A stretch of DNA of 64,000 nt from Paenibacillus ottowii (GTDB lineage Bacteria; Bacillota; Bacilli; Paenibacillales; Paenibacillaceae). Under the pieces are notes generated by a model. It searched no databases. It saw nothing but the letters and a program-made list of their open reading frames with translations, and was not told the DNA's origin. Made by a program: the position numbers and the translations under genes. Positions 1-8,727 of this stretch are shown here, piece by piece; position 1 is the stretch's first letter; every line of letters starts with the position of its first letter. The DNA is taken from positions 62,001-126,000 of the forward strand of contig NZ_VIJZ01000012.1 of NCBI RefSeq assembly GCF_006874425.1, in the 5' to 3' direction.

Positions 1-329
1 TTTTTCATCCCTATAGGAGAGCATCCACCCCGGATGTATCCTGTATGCTTTTGCAACTCCTTCACTGGAAGCATCTCAATTTTCTTTTCTCCCGCAGATT
101 TGGCAGCCTTTTTGAGATCAAGCTCTTTATGTACAGGAATCACAAAAACAAACAGATGTTGTTTGCTATGTGCAACCAAAGTTTTAAAAACGGATTCTGG
201 TGCTCTCTGGATCTTTTCGGCTACGTTCATACCGTCTATTTTTCCATCTTGGTGGTCATAACTCAAAATATTATAGTGGATGTGTTGCCCGTCCAATATG
301 CGCATGGCATTTGTTTTACTTACACTCAT
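1..329 (-). CDS. ybaK: Cys-tRNA(Pro) deacylase YbaK/EbsC family, 3' end outside window
   Basis: Reverse-strand reading from ATG at 329 gives about 109 residues that run off the window start, so the C-terminus is missing. The family clears mischarged Cys from tRNA(Pro) in the cytoplasm. Visible family signatures are the N-terminal segment with HYNILSYDH, the strand HLFVFVIPVHKELD with following lysines, and GYIRGGCSPIG, the glycine-rich turn typical of YbaK. The start lies 1 nt after the stop of the upstream gene (331-681), and an AAGGGAA ribosome site sits inside that gene, so the two are probably cotranscribed and translationally coupled. The family call is firm; the exact tRNA substrate is inferred from the family. 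Confidence 0.87.
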   Translation of the reverse strand, partial: MSVSKTNAMRILDGQHIHYNILSYDHQDGKIDGMNVAEKIQRAPESVFKTLVAHSKQHLFVFVIPVHKELDLKKAAKSAGEKKIEMLPVKELQKHTGYIRGGCSPIGMK

Positions 330-330
330 T

Positions 331-681
331 TTAAATGTTCCCTTCATAGCGTTTTTCCAAGTGATCTACATAATCTATTGCATCCCTAAGAGAAAGATCC
401 TTGGCGGTTCTTAACTCTTTGATGGCTTTAATCTTATTTCCTTCCCTGATCAATAGAAGCAGCCTTTCATTGATTTCTTCTGAAGCTTCTGTGCCTAGGA
501 TATGTGGAGCAGGGGATGTGATTGTGTTTGATATTGGTGTTCCCGTAAGTCCCGAACGATTCTCAAGACGCTCCACATCGGATTTCAGGTCATGAAGCTG
601 AGATTGAAGGCGATAGACCTTGAACAGAAGTATAACGGAGAGAATTAACGCAATTATGGCTACATATTCACTTGTTGACAA
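331..681 (-). CDS. Membrane-anchored protein with L7/L12 C-terminal-like domain
   Basis: The product has an N-terminal transmembrane helix (around YVAIIALILSVILLF), a short coiled-coil-like stretch (LQSQLHDLKSDVERLE), a polar linker, and a C-terminal helix-turn-helix segment (KIKAIKELRTAKDLSLRDAI) resembling the C-terminal domain of ribosomal protein L7/L12. Such small anchored proteins are common in Paenibacillus and have no known function. I prefer the TTG start at 681 because AGAGGGAGA lies seven bases upstream. An ATG at 735 would add 18 charged residues but has no ribosome site. The gene is directly followed by ybaK. Confidence 0.68.
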   Translation of the reverse strand: MSTSEYVAIIALILSVILLFKVYRLQSQLHDLKSDVERLENRSGLTGTPISNTITSPAPHILGTEASEEINERLLLLIREGNKIKAIKELRTAKDLSLRDAIDYVDHLEKRYEGNI

Positions 682-797
682 TAGAATCTCCCTCTTCTTG
701 TTAGTTTTATCACTAAGTTTTTCTCTCTTATTCATAGTATATCATGATGATCGGCTAATAAAATTGAGAATCACATGCTTGCTATGATTTGTGCAAA

Positions 798-826
798 TTG
801 ACTTATGGCAGACCGAGCGTTATATT
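798..826 (+). promoter_or_regulatory. Sigma-A type promoter for the ROK regulator
   Basis: TTGACT at 798-803, a 17-base spacer and TATATT at 821-826 match the vegetative promoter well. Transcription would start near 832, about 45 nt before the proposed translation start, which supports expression of the region upstream of the first standard start codon. Confidence 0.6.
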
Positions 827-831
827 ACAGC

Positions 832-852
832 TTATTATTAACCTTTTAATAA
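832..852. promoter_or_regulatory. Inverted repeat at the predicted transcript start
   Basis: TTATTA at 832-837 and TAATAA at 847-852 form an inverted repeat just downstream of the -10 box. The position suits an autoregulatory operator for the ROK protein; the binding is inferred only. Confidence 0.35.
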
Positions 853-876
853 TCACTTCAAAAGGGGTGTATTCAA

Positions 877-1908
877 ATACAATCACTCTCCAATAATACC
901 ATTCGGGTCAAACAAATTAATGTAGAGCTAGTTAAAAACACGCTGAAATCCAAAGAATATGCAACCAAGTCATCTATAGCCAGTATTACAGGACTTAGTG
1001 TGGCAACCTGCGGAAATATTCTGAATGAGCTTCTTCAAACTGGAGAAGTATTAGAGATGGAACTAGAAGAATCGAACGGCGGACGTCCGGCTAGGCGGTA
1101 CAAATATAACGCTGATTATTCCTATATTATCTGTTTAACAGTGAAGACAGAAGGAGGAGTACATTCTCTTACTTATGCTGTTGCCAATATGCTTGGCGAT
1201 ATTATCGTAGAGAATACATCTGCTGTGCCGCATATTGATTATAAAGTCATAGATGAACAAATCGGAGAGCTAATTCATAACTATGGAAACGTCAAAGCCG
1301 TGGGAATTGGCATTCCTGGGGTTGTTCATCAAGGGATTATCGATGTGTGTGATCTCGACCTGCTGATAGGAGTCCCTGTAGGACCACGCCTTCAAGATAA
1401 ATACGGGTTAGAAGTCACGATTGAAAATGATATGCATCTGACCGTCTATGGATTTTATAACATGCAAAATTATGATGAGGACAAGACCTTCGCGATTGTT
1501 ACTTTTCCCAAGGATAATTATCCGGGAGCTGGTTTTATTGTTGATGGACACTTATTAAAAGGAAATACGAAGTTTGCTGGGGAAGTTTCCTTTTTGCCCT
1601 TTGGCTTAACAAGAGAGGAATTGCTTAAACAGTTAAACAGCACACAGGGATTTATTCCTCTGGCGATCCAAACGATAACATCCATTATTGCGATTATAGA
1701 CCCTGTCTCGATCGCTTTGACTGGAGAGCTATCTAAGCCGGCACTACTGGATGATATTTATAACGGCTGTCTAAAGGATGTGCCCAAAGAACATATGCCT
1801 GAGATTTTTGTGAAAAACGATACGCACGATGAATACATATATGGGTTGATTTCAGTTACCCTTGAGAGTCTGACGTACAATTTGCAATTGGTGGAAAAAA
1901 GAAAATAG
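877..1908 (+). CDS. ROK-family transcriptional regulator with non-standard start
   Basis: ROK regulators join an N-terminal winged helix to a sugar-kinase-like domain and control sugar genes. The frame is open from 853. A helix-turn-helix reading KSSIASITGLSVATCGNILN lies across 967-1026, followed by GRPARRYKYN. The ROK domain shows AVGIGIPGVVHQG and GAGFIVDGHLLKG, but GEVSFLPFG replaces the usual zinc-binding motif, so it is probably a non-catalytic sensor. The first ATG, GTG or TTG is GTG at 1000, which would cut the HTH in half. AAAGGGGTG at 861-869 is correctly spaced for ATA at 877, with ATT at 871 as the other option. A damaged start is possible. The target is probably the adjacent GH1 gene. 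Confidence 0.7.
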   Translation: MQSLSNNTIRVKQINVELVKNTLKSKEYATKSSIASITGLSVATCGNILNELLQTGEVLEMELEESNGGRPARRYKYNADYSYIICLTVKTEGGVHSLTYAVANMLGDIIVENTSAVPHIDYKVIDEQIGELIHNYGNVKAVGIGIPGVVHQGIIDVCDLDLLIGVPVGPRLQDKYGLEVTIENDMHLTVYGFYNMQNYDEDKTFAIVTFPKDNYPGAGFIVDGHLLKGNTKFAGEVSFLPFGLTREELLKQLNSTQGFIPLAIQTITSIIAIIDPVSIALTGELSKPALLDDIYNGCLKDVPKEHMPEIFVKNDTHDEYIYGLISVTLESLTYNLQLVEKRK

Positions 1909-2047
1909 AGTCATTCAATAGAAGAATAGCTCACTCTGTTACAATTGGTAATTAACGTATGAATGTGTGAGGACGTTGCTATAAATATGGAAGAAACTAT
2001 TGGAGATCATACGATTATTGACTCTGGAAGTTTTTTTGAAATAATAC

Positions 2048-2079
2048 TTGACATGAAACGCGTTACAAACCTTAAGATT
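2048..2079 (+). promoter_or_regulatory. Candidate promoter and operator for the GH1 gene
   Basis: TTGACA at 2048-2053 overlaps the near-perfect palindrome TGAAACGCGTTACA at 2054-2067, and a weak -10 (CTTAAG/TAAGAT) follows at 2071-2078. The palindrome resembles LacI/CcpA-type sites but has GC instead of CG at its centre. The ROK protein or a LacI-type repressor could bind it. Confidence 0.45.
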
Positions 2080-2168
2080 CAGTTAGAAGTACTTTATAGA
2101 CATTAGCGTAGAGCTAACGTGTTTATGTCCTAGTTCATGAAAAAAACATCAGCAAAGGCGGAGAAAAT

Positions 2169-3584
2169 ATGAGTACACAGTTTCCAAAAGATTTCCTGTG
2201 GGGCGGAGCAGTTGCAGCTAATCAGCTCGAAGGTGCTTATCAAGAAGACGGAAAAGGCTGGTCCATTCAGGATGTAACTCCTCGTGGTGGTTGGGGACCG
2301 GTTACGGATGTACCAACAGAAGATAATATGAAATTGATCGGTATTGATTTTTACCATCATTATAAAGAAGATATCAAACTTTTTGCGGAAATGGGCTTTA
2401 AAGTGTTCCGTACTTCCATTGCATGGTCGCGTATTTTCCCTAAAGGTGACGAACTGGAGCCTAATGAAAAGGGCTTGCAATTTTATGATGATTTGTTTGA
2501 TGAACTTCATAAATATGGCATTGAGCCACTCGTTACATTGTCCCACTATGAAACACCTTTACATTTGTCCAGAGAATACGATGGTTGGGTAAATCGTAAG
2601 CTTGTTGATTTCTATGAGCGCTATGCTACAACAGTCTTTAAACGCTACAAAGATAAAGTAAAATACTGGTTAACTTTTAACGAAATCAACTCCATTCTTG
2701 AAGCGCCATTCATGAGTGGCGGGATTAGCACACCCAAAGATCAACTTAGTGAACAAGACCTTTATCAAGCTATTCACCATGAACTGGTAGCGAGTGCAAG
2801 AGCGGTAAAAGTTGGTCATCAGATTAATCCTGACTTCAAAATTGGTTGTATGGTACTGAGTATGCCTACTTATCCGCTGACACCTAATCCAGATGATGTG
2901 ATTGCAGCGATGGAATTTGATCACAGAAACATGGCATTTGCCGATATTCATGCAAGAGGTCAGTATCCAGGTTACATGAAACGTTTCTTTAAAGAAAACG
3001 GAATCTCTATCCATTTTGAGCCTGGTGATGCTGAAGATCTGAAGCATACCGTTGATTTTATCTCGTTCAGCTATTACATGAGTACTTGTGAGACTGCAGA
3101 CGAAACTAAAAAAGTCAAAGGTGAAGGTAACATCCTGGGTGGGGTTAGCAATCCGCATCTTGAAGCCAGTGACTGGGGCTGGCAAATTGACCCGCAAGGT
3201 CTGCGCTATGTGCTGAATACATTCTATGATCGCTTCCAAAAACCACTGTTTATCGTTGAAAATGGTTTGGGCGCTGTTGACGAATTGATCACCAATGACA
3301 AAGGTGAAAAAACAGTTGAAGATGATTACCGGATCAACTATCTGAATGATCATTTGGTTCAAGTTGGGGAAGCAATTGAAGACGGAGTAGAAGTGTTGGG
3401 CTACACCTCCTGGGGCTGTATCGACCTTGTCAGCGCATCGACTGCACAGCTTAAAAAACGTTATGGTTACATTTATGTTGACCGTCATGATGATGGCAGC
3501 GGTACACTTGAAAGATACCGGAAAAAGTCGTTCCACTGGTACAAAGAAGTCATTGCCACGAACGGAGAAAGCTTGAAACGTTAA
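2169..3584 (+). CDS. GH1 6-phospho-beta-glucosidase
   Basis: The 471-residue protein has the full length of GH1. It begins with the typical FPKDFLWGGAVAANQLEGA and carries the acid/base Glu172 in TFNEIN and the nucleophile Glu364 in FIVENGLG. Near the C-terminus, SASTAQLKKRYGYIYVD has the Ser/Lys/Tyr pattern that binds the 6-phosphate in phospho-beta-glucosidases. It would hydrolyse PTS-imported 6-phospho-beta-glucosides in the cytoplasm to glucose 6-phosphate and an aglycone or glucose. GGCGGAG lies upstream of the ATG. No PTS permease is adjacent. The ROK regulator upstream and the palindromic site in its promoter suggest induction by a beta-glucoside. Confidence 0.9.
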   Translation: MSTQFPKDFLWGGAVAANQLEGAYQEDGKGWSIQDVTPRGGWGPVTDVPTEDNMKLIGIDFYHHYKEDIKLFAEMGFKVFRTSIAWSRIFPKGDELEPNEKGLQFYDDLFDELHKYGIEPLVTLSHYETPLHLSREYDGWVNRKLVDFYERYATTVFKRYKDKVKYWLTFNEINSILEAPFMSGGISTPKDQLSEQDLYQAIHHELVASARAVKVGHQINPDFKIGCMVLSMPTYPLTPNPDDVIAAMEFDHRNMAFADIHARGQYPGYMKRFFKENGISIHFEPGDAEDLKHTVDFISFSYYMSTCETADETKKVKGEGNILGGVSNPHLEASDWGWQIDPQGLRYVLNTFYDRFQKPLFIVENGLGAVDELITNDKGEKTVEDDYRINYLNDHLVQVGEAIEDGVEVLGYTSWGCIDLVSASTAQLKKRYGYIYVDRHDDGSGTLERYRKKSFHWYKEVIATNGESLKR

Positions 3585-3634
3585 GTTATAAATAAAACAG
3601 TAACAAAGATAAAAACACAGTAAATGTCTTTTAC

Positions 3635-3685
3635 GTGGCGACCGCTTCTACTTTATTATGGGAGAAGCGGTCGTCACTTTATTTT
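3635..3685 (+). terminator. Intrinsic terminator after the GH1 gene
   Basis: A 15-bp stem (GTGGCGACCGCTTCT at 3635-3649 with its near-perfect complement at 3663-3677) is followed by TTTATTTT. It overlaps a possible ATG at 3658 and so argues against an early start for the next gene. Confidence 0.85.
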
Positions 3686-3816
3686 GTGGTCGTTTATTTG
3701 CCACGGAGTATCTAACTAACATTTTTGCACAGATTTGTTCAGGAAATAATGTAATAATGAACGTAAGAGAAATATTTTCAAATTACAATGGTGAATTCAG
3801 GGAGGAAGGAAAAGTT

Positions 3817-4368
3817 ATGAAGTTGATGTTTATATCAGATATTCACGGTTCACTGTACTGGTTGCAATTGGCACTGGAAAAGTTTAGGGAGGAGAAAGCT
3901 GACCGTCTTGTCTTGCTTGGAGATTATATGTATCATGGACCGCGTAATCCGTTACCTGAAGGATATAATCCGGCGGAAGTGGCTGCAATGCTGAACCAGT
4001 ACAAATCCTACATTGCAGTGTCGGTGCGCGGAAATTGCGATGCAGAAGTGGATCAGATGTTGCTGGAGTTTCCGATGATGGGGGATTATGCTTTGTTGTA
4101 CCATGAAGGACGGCGAATTTATGTCACACATGGGCATGGTTTTAGTATCGGAAATTTACCGCCCTTAGAAGTGGGGGATGTATTCATCCAGGGACACACT
4201 CATATTCCGGTAGCAGATGTGGAAAATGGGGTCTTTGTATTGAATCCTGGTTCGATCGCATTGCCAAAAGAAAACTATCCATCCTCTTATGGTGTGCTGG
4301 AGGGGGCACAATTTACTGTGAAGGATTTTAATGGCAATACGGTGAAAGCAATCACCTTTTCAAAATGA
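3817..4368 (+). CDS. yfcE: YfcE-type metallophosphodiesterase
   Basis: The 183-residue protein matches the YfcE/MJ0936 phosphodiesterases. Metal ligands are visible in the ordered motifs MFISDIHGS, LLGDYMYHGP, VRGNCD, VTHGHG and GHTHIPV. These enzymes hydrolyse phosphodiester bonds using two divalent metals; the natural substrate is not settled. The start at 3817 is preceded by GGGAGGAAGG, whereas the in-frame ATG at 3658 lies inside the preceding terminator. The gene stands alone between that terminator and the aguA promoter. Confidence 0.87.
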   Translation: MKLMFISDIHGSLYWLQLALEKFREEKADRLVLLGDYMYHGPRNPLPEGYNPAEVAAMLNQYKSYIAVSVRGNCDAEVDQMLLEFPMMGDYALLYHEGRRIYVTHGHGFSIGNLPPLEVGDVFIQGHTHIPVADVENGVFVLNPGSIALPKENYPSSYGVLEGAQFTVKDFNGNTVKAITFSK

Positions 4369-4415
4369 TTTTTTTCTAAATCTCAATGTAAATTATTAAA
4401 ACTTTTCTGCTTCGA

Positions 4416-4444
4416 TTGAGACAAAGATCATATTATTGTATGAT
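4416..4444 (+). promoter_or_regulatory. Sigma-A type promoter for aguA-aguB
   Basis: TTGAGA at 4416-4421 and TATGAT at 4439-4444 are separated by 17 bases and lie about 45 nt before aguA. Confidence 0.6.
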
Positions 4445-4487
4445 AGGAGCGGAGTCTACATTTTGATAAGAAAGAGAGCTTCAATAC

Positions 4488-5519
4488 ATGCAAATTAAGG
4501 ATTCACATTATAAGATGCCGCCTGAATGGGCGCCACATGAACGTACGTATATTTCCTGGCCTGTACAGTCTTCGATGGTTTATCCGGAGATGCATGCCGA
4601 GGTATGTAAGGGCTACGCCGAAATTATAAGTGCTATGGCAGAATTTGAGCCCGTTACCGTTGTTGTAAATCCAGACGATCTGGAAACCGTTAAAGCGCTT
4701 GAGCTTGGGGAACGGGTAGAACTGCTGCCGATAGAACACAGCGATGCGTGGTTGCGTGATAACGGTCCAACTTTTCTGACGGACGAGCATGGCCAGTTGG
4801 CAGGTATTAACTGGAAATTCAATGCCTGGGGTGGCAAATATGCTCCTTGGGATCTGGATGACCAGGTTGCTCCGCAAATTCTGGACCAACTTGGAGTTCC
4901 ACGGTTTGATGCACCGCTGGTGATGGAAGGCGGCTCACTGCACGTAGATGGCGAAGGGACACTGATTACAACCGAAGAGTGCTTGCTCAATCCTAACCGC
5001 AATCCAGAATTAAGCAGAGAAGACATTGAACGGTATGTATGCGAATATACAGGTGCCGAGAAAATTATATGGCTAAAACGCGGACTCAGTGGCGACGAAA
5101 CAGATGGTCATGTGGACAATATTGCTTGCTTTGCTGCTCCTGGCAAGGTCATTCTGCAAGTATGTAATGATCCAGAGGATGAAAATTATGAAATCACGCA
5201 GGAAAATCTGCGCATTCTAGAGCAAGCAACAGATGCCAAAGGTCGTAAGCTGGAAGTAATTCAGATCGGCCAACCGCCGCGTGTGGATTATGAAGACAGC
5301 CGACTGACACTAAGCTATATTAATTTCTACTTTGTGAATGGCGGTATTATTTTGCCAGTGTTTGGCGGAACTGCTGCTGAGAGTGATCTTGCAGCCCAGC
5401 AAGTACTGTCAAAAGTATTTCCGAACCGCAAGATCCGCACTGTAGATGGTATGGCAGTTATTCGTGAGGGCGGTAACGTACACTGTACAACCCAGCAGAT
5501 GCCCGCTGCACAGCGTTGA
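4488..5519 (+). CDS. aguA: Agmatine deiminase
   Basis: This enzyme converts agmatine to N-carbamoylputrescine and ammonia. The 343-residue length and the guanidino-group modifying fold fit the family: MPPEWAPHERTYISWP at the N-terminus, DAWLRDNGPTF (substrate Asp), the GDETDGHVDN active-site segment with catalytic His, and the nucleophile Cys333 in GGNVHCTTQQ. The ribosome site is weak (AAGAGAG). aguB follows after 32 nt in the same direction, so the two genes form a putrescine-synthesis operon. Confidence 0.94.
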   Translation: MQIKDSHYKMPPEWAPHERTYISWPVQSSMVYPEMHAEVCKGYAEIISAMAEFEPVTVVVNPDDLETVKALELGERVELLPIEHSDAWLRDNGPTFLTDEHGQLAGINWKFNAWGGKYAPWDLDDQVAPQILDQLGVPRFDAPLVMEGGSLHVDGEGTLITTEECLLNPNRNPELSREDIERYVCEYTGAEKIIWLKRGLSGDETDGHVDNIACFAAPGKVILQVCNDPEDENYEITQENLRILEQATDAKGRKLEVIQIGQPPRVDYEDSRLTLSYINFYFVNGGIILPVFGGTAAESDLAAQQVLSKVFPNRKIRTVDGMAVIREGGNVHCTTQQMPAAQR

Positions 5520-5551
5520 ACGATTATGACAACATTTAAAGGAGGACTAAA

Positions 5552-6427
5552 GTGAGAAAAGTAAAAGTGGCCGCTACCCAAATGAGCTGCTCTACCAATA
5601 TCGAAGAAAATATCAGCAAAGCAGAGAAGCTGGTACGTGAAGCGGCAGCCCAGGGCGCGCAAATTATTTTGCTGCAGGAATTGTTTGAGACTCCGTACTT
5701 CTGCCAGAAGGAAAAGTCTGATTATTATGTATATGCAACCGAACTGGAGCACAACAAAGCAGTTAACCATTTCAAGAAGATTGCCAAGGAATTGCAGGTT
5801 GTACTGCCAATCAGCTTTTACGAAAAGAAAAACTACGCTCGTTACAACAGTCTTGCTGTCATTGATGCAGACGGCGAAGTGTTGGGAAAATACCGCAAAA
5901 GCCATATCCCGGACGGCCCTGGGTATGAAGAAAAGTTTTATTTTAATCCGGGGGATACCGGTTTTAAAGTATGGAATACACGTTATGCCAAAATTGGGGT
6001 AGGCGTATGCTGGGATCAATGGTATCCTGAGGCGGCCCGCTGTATGGCGCTTATGGGCGCAGAGATTTTGTTCTATCCGACTGCGATTGGTTCTGAGCCA
6101 CAGGATTCTTCTATTGATTCCAAAGACCACTGGCAGACCTGTATGCTGGGCCATGCGGCTTCTAACCTGATTCCGGTTATTGCCTCCAATCGGATTGGAA
6201 AGGAAACAGATGAGGAATCCAGTATCAACTTCTATGGCTCATCCTTTATCGCCGGTCCTCAGGGGAACAAAATCACAGAAGCAAGTCGTACGGATGAAGA
6301 AGTGCTTACTGCCGAATTTGATCTGGACGAGCTCGAAGTCGGGCGGATCGAGTGGGGCATTTTCCGTGACCGTCGTCCCGAACTGTACAAAATGATTGCC
6401 ACCTATGATGGTGATTTAAAAGTATAA
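5552..6427 (+). CDS. aguB: N-carbamoylputrescine amidase
   Basis: A nitrilase-superfamily enzyme that hydrolyses N-carbamoylputrescine to putrescine, CO2 and ammonia. The catalytic triad is visible: Glu43 in LLQELFE, Lys116 in YRKSHIPDGPGY and Cys153 in GVGVCWDQWYPE. The length of 291 residues is normal for AguB, and the specificity follows from the AguB-type signature and from pairing with aguA just upstream. AAAGGAGG precedes the ATG. A strong terminator ends the operon. Confidence 0.94.
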   Translation: MRKVKVAATQMSCSTNIEENISKAEKLVREAAAQGAQIILLQELFETPYFCQKEKSDYYVYATELEHNKAVNHFKKIAKELQVVLPISFYEKKNYARYNSLAVIDADGEVLGKYRKSHIPDGPGYEEKFYFNPGDTGFKVWNTRYAKIGVGVCWDQWYPEAARCMALMGAEILFYPTAIGSEPQDSSIDSKDHWQTCMLGHAASNLIPVIASNRIGKETDEESSINFYGSSFIAGPQGNKITEASRTDEEVLTAEFDLDELEVGRIEWGIFRDRRPELYKMIATYDGDLKV

Positions 6428-6451
6428 TCTCTGTATATAGTTAGACATGTT

Positions 6452-6518
6452 TCCCTTGCCGTCAAGCCGTGATGGTTCTCTTTTTGAACTCATACGGCTT
6501 TTCGAGCAAGGGATTTTT
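6452..6518 (+). terminator. Terminator of aguA-aguB
   Basis: TCCCTTGC at 6452-6459 pairs with GCAAGGGA at 6506-6513, with an inner AGCCGT/ACGGCT stem, followed by TTTTT. Confidence 0.75.
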
Positions 6519-6569
6519 GCTTACTAGATGGAGTACATTTTGTGATAGATAGGAGGAAGGAGAATAGCA

Positions 6570-7115
6570 ATGAGGCATAAGGAGATAGATCAAACGTTCA
6601 CACACCTACAAATTTCGGCAGAAAAAGATCGTGAGTTGGAATACTCGTGTGCAAGAGATATGGCTATTTTGAACTTGTGGGACGAATATACGCTATCTGC
6701 GCAGCGTTTATGTGAACGAATGGCTACCGTAACCCATCAAATCAGACCTTCTGAGTACGATCCGTTCCCAACTCAGTTTGAATGGCTGGAACAAGGAGAA
6801 ACAGACTTAATTATTGATAGAATATGGTCAGCTGACTTACATGGTGATCATTGTCTGTTTGTGAATATTGGGGAGCATCACCCAGAACGGCATACATTGA
6901 TTGAAGCTTATATTTACGATACGCAGGTGATAGACGAGGGTTTTTTTCTTCAATATTTGAACACTTCTCCTAAAGCCACAGCCTATGCACCTTTATTTAG
7001 AAAAAATGGATATGCTACAATGTGTGAACTACTGGACAGATATGTCATGGAAGGGAAATTGAAGCGTAGCCCTTTTGGTTTCAAAAGAACGGATACATCG
7101 GTGAATAACGAATAA
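6570..7115 (+). CDS. Uncharacterised 181-residue cytoplasmic protein
   Basis: No family was recognised. The protein is soluble, rich in acidic and aromatic residues, and has no signal peptide or membrane helix. It is probably mixed alpha/beta with a central segment LHGDHCLFVNIGEHHPERH, whose several histidines could bind metal, though this is only a guess. A strong ribosome site (AGGAGGAAGGAG) and flanking terminators show a single-gene unit. Codon use looks like that of its neighbours. Confidence 0.65.
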   Translation: MRHKEIDQTFTHLQISAEKDRELEYSCARDMAILNLWDEYTLSAQRLCERMATVTHQIRPSEYDPFPTQFEWLEQGETDLIIDRIWSADLHGDHCLFVNIGEHHPERHTLIEAYIYDTQVIDEGFFLQYLNTSPKATAYAPLFRKNGYATMCELLDRYVMEGKLKRSPFGFKRTDTSVNNE

Positions 7116-7138
7116 AAGCATAATTTGGGCTTGAGCTG

Positions 7139-7174
7139 AAAGGGACATTTCTCAAAGGATTGTTCCTTTTTTTA
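7139..7174 (+). terminator. Probable terminator
   Basis: AAAGGGACA pairs with TGTTCCTTT (one G-T pair) ahead of a run of seven T. Confidence 0.5.
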
Positions 7175-7324
7175 TGTAGGACTATATGTAATCTATAGAT
7201 TGAAACTATGATTCGGTACATAAAATAGGCTTATACGGGCAAGAAGATTGCTTCCTTTGTCAATTTAAAGGTAAACTATGGAAGGCGTAGTAGTAAGACC
7301 ATGATTAGCGAGGGGGATGCGAGC

Positions 7325-8245
7325 GTGAGTCAACTCTGGAGTGGCATTCCGGGTGCAAGCACATGGAGGAGCGTGCAAGAAATTCATAAAGGCTGGTCCA
7401 GTGACAGCAAATATTATATTCAAACCACGGACGGCATGGGTTTATTACTAAGAATTTCGAACATTACCCAATATGAAAAGAAACAGCGAGAATTTGAATC
7501 CGTAACAAAGCTGAATCATATAGAAAATGTTGTAATGTCCCGTCCGCTTGATTTTGGGATATGCAACAACGGACAATCGGTATACTCTTTATTTACCTGG
7601 GTCAACGGGGATGATGCTGAAGGAGTTATCCCCACCTTAAATGCAGACCAGCAGTACCAACTCGGAGTTCAAGCTGGAAAGGCATTGGCTAAATTGCATG
7701 AGATTCACGCGGAGCAAGCTCAAGTCCCATGGGCTGAACATTATAATGCGAAAATCAACAGATATATCAGAAACTATAAGTCATGCGGTATTCCTTTAAA
7801 GGGAGCAGATCAAACGATAAGCTTTATTGAGCAAAACCGTCATTTATTAGAAAATCGCCCCCAGACATTTCAGCATGGGGATTATCATGTGGGCAATATG
7901 GTGGTTACCCCATCTGGTGAACTGGGTATTATTGATTTTAATAGACTGGATTATGGCGATCCCTGGGAAGAATTCAATCGTATCACCTGGTGTGCGGGAT
8001 TAAGCCCGTTATTTGCTTCGGGTTGTATTCACGGTTATTTCAACAACGATGTGCCGGATGTATTTTTTAGGTTAATGGCACTGTATATCGCAAGCAATCA
8101 GCTTTCATCGATTCACTGGGCCATTCCATTTGGTAAAGAAGAGGTAGACGCTATGGTGCGACGAGCTGAAGAGGTTTTGGAGGCGTATGATTACTTTCAG
8201 ACTGATATACCTAAATGGTATCTACCTAGTTCACCTGAGTTGTAA
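7325..8245 (+). CDS. Aminoglycoside phosphotransferase (APH)-family kinase
   Basis: The product has the protein-kinase-like APH fold: an N-lobe Lys region near GLLLRIS, the hinge SLFTWVNGDDAEG, the catalytic loop HGDYHVGNMVV and the metal-binding GIIDFNRLDYGDPW. Members phosphorylate small molecules such as aminoglycosides, choline or other hydroxylated compounds; the substrate cannot be read from sequence, so a resistance role is not claimed. I chose GTG at 7325 because GAGGGGG lies eight bases upstream; ATG at 7301 in the same frame has no ribosome site. The gene is monocistronic and closes with a hairpin. Confidence 0.8.
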   Translation: MSQLWSGIPGASTWRSVQEIHKGWSSDSKYYIQTTDGMGLLLRISNITQYEKKQREFESVTKLNHIENVVMSRPLDFGICNNGQSVYSLFTWVNGDDAEGVIPTLNADQQYQLGVQAGKALAKLHEIHAEQAQVPWAEHYNAKINRYIRNYKSCGIPLKGADQTISFIEQNRHLLENRPQTFQHGDYHVGNMVVTPSGELGIIDFNRLDYGDPWEEFNRITWCAGLSPLFASGCIHGYFNNDVPDVFFRLMALYIASNQLSSIHWAIPFGKEEVDAMVRRAEEVLEAYDYFQTDIPKWYLPSSPEL

Positions 8246-8253
8246 AATATGAA

Positions 8254-8285
8254 GGCCGCCGCTCCTAAGAGTGACGGTCTATTTA
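8254..8285. terminator. Hairpin between convergent genes
   Basis: GCCGCCGCTC and GAGTGACGGT form a stem with G-T pairs between two converging genes, followed by a T-rich run. Confidence 0.55.
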
Positions 8286-8292
8286 TAGTGTT

Positions 8293-8727
8293 TTATGATT
8301 GTTTCTTAATCTTATAGGTGAATTCCCAAACGGCTTGATGGCCTGAATAGCGTCCACGGTTTTCAGTAACAGTGACTGTTAACTTAACGGTAGAGCCTTT
8401 GGTAGAAATCGAGGAGACCTTTACGTTCTTGGTGGCATCACCTTCGTCAGGAATTTTGTCTTGCTCCTCAGCATATGCATACAACTTAATGTTACCCCCT
8501 GATTTGACCTTTACCTTCACGCTGCTGCCTTCACTAATGGATTGACCTGCCGCATGGGCGGCAATAGCCCAATCGTTGCCTACATGGTCATTCGAAACCA
8601 AGGTTGCTTGCTGAAACGTAACAATATACGTCGATGTTGCTGAAGCTGCGAGCGCATACGTTCCATTGAAGATCAGGGATACCACTACCAATAAAATAGC
8701 CGATGCTTTCGTCCATATTCTATTCAT
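8293..8727 (-). CDS. Small secreted protein of unknown function
   Basis: The 144-residue product has a clear Sec signal peptide: a basic start (MNRIWTK), a hydrophobic core and a cleavage region ALAASA near residue 30. The mature part is lysine-rich and predicted to be beta-strand rich (alternating VKVKVKSGG and TVKLTVTVTENRG), resembling an Ig-like or beta-sandwich domain. No cysteine, lipobox or sortase motif is visible. It is a single gene with an AGGGGACAG ribosome site. The function is unknown. Confidence 0.7.
   Translation of the reverse strand: MNRIWTKASAILLVVVSLIFNGTYALAASATSTYIVTFQQATLVSNDHVGNDWAIAAHAAGQSISEGSSVKVKVKSGGNIKLYAYAEEQDKIPDEGDATKNVKVSSISTKGSTVKLTVTVTENRGRYSGHQAVWEFTYKIKKQS

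Noticed and set aside
2054..2067. Canonical CcpA cre site
   Set aside because: The palindrome has GC rather than CG at the centre, so it is listed only as a general operator candidate.
3658..3816. Upstream extension of the phosphodiesterase to ATG 3658
   Set aside because: That ATG lies within the loop of the GH1 terminator and the added residues do not fit the family; ATG 3817 has a ribosome site.
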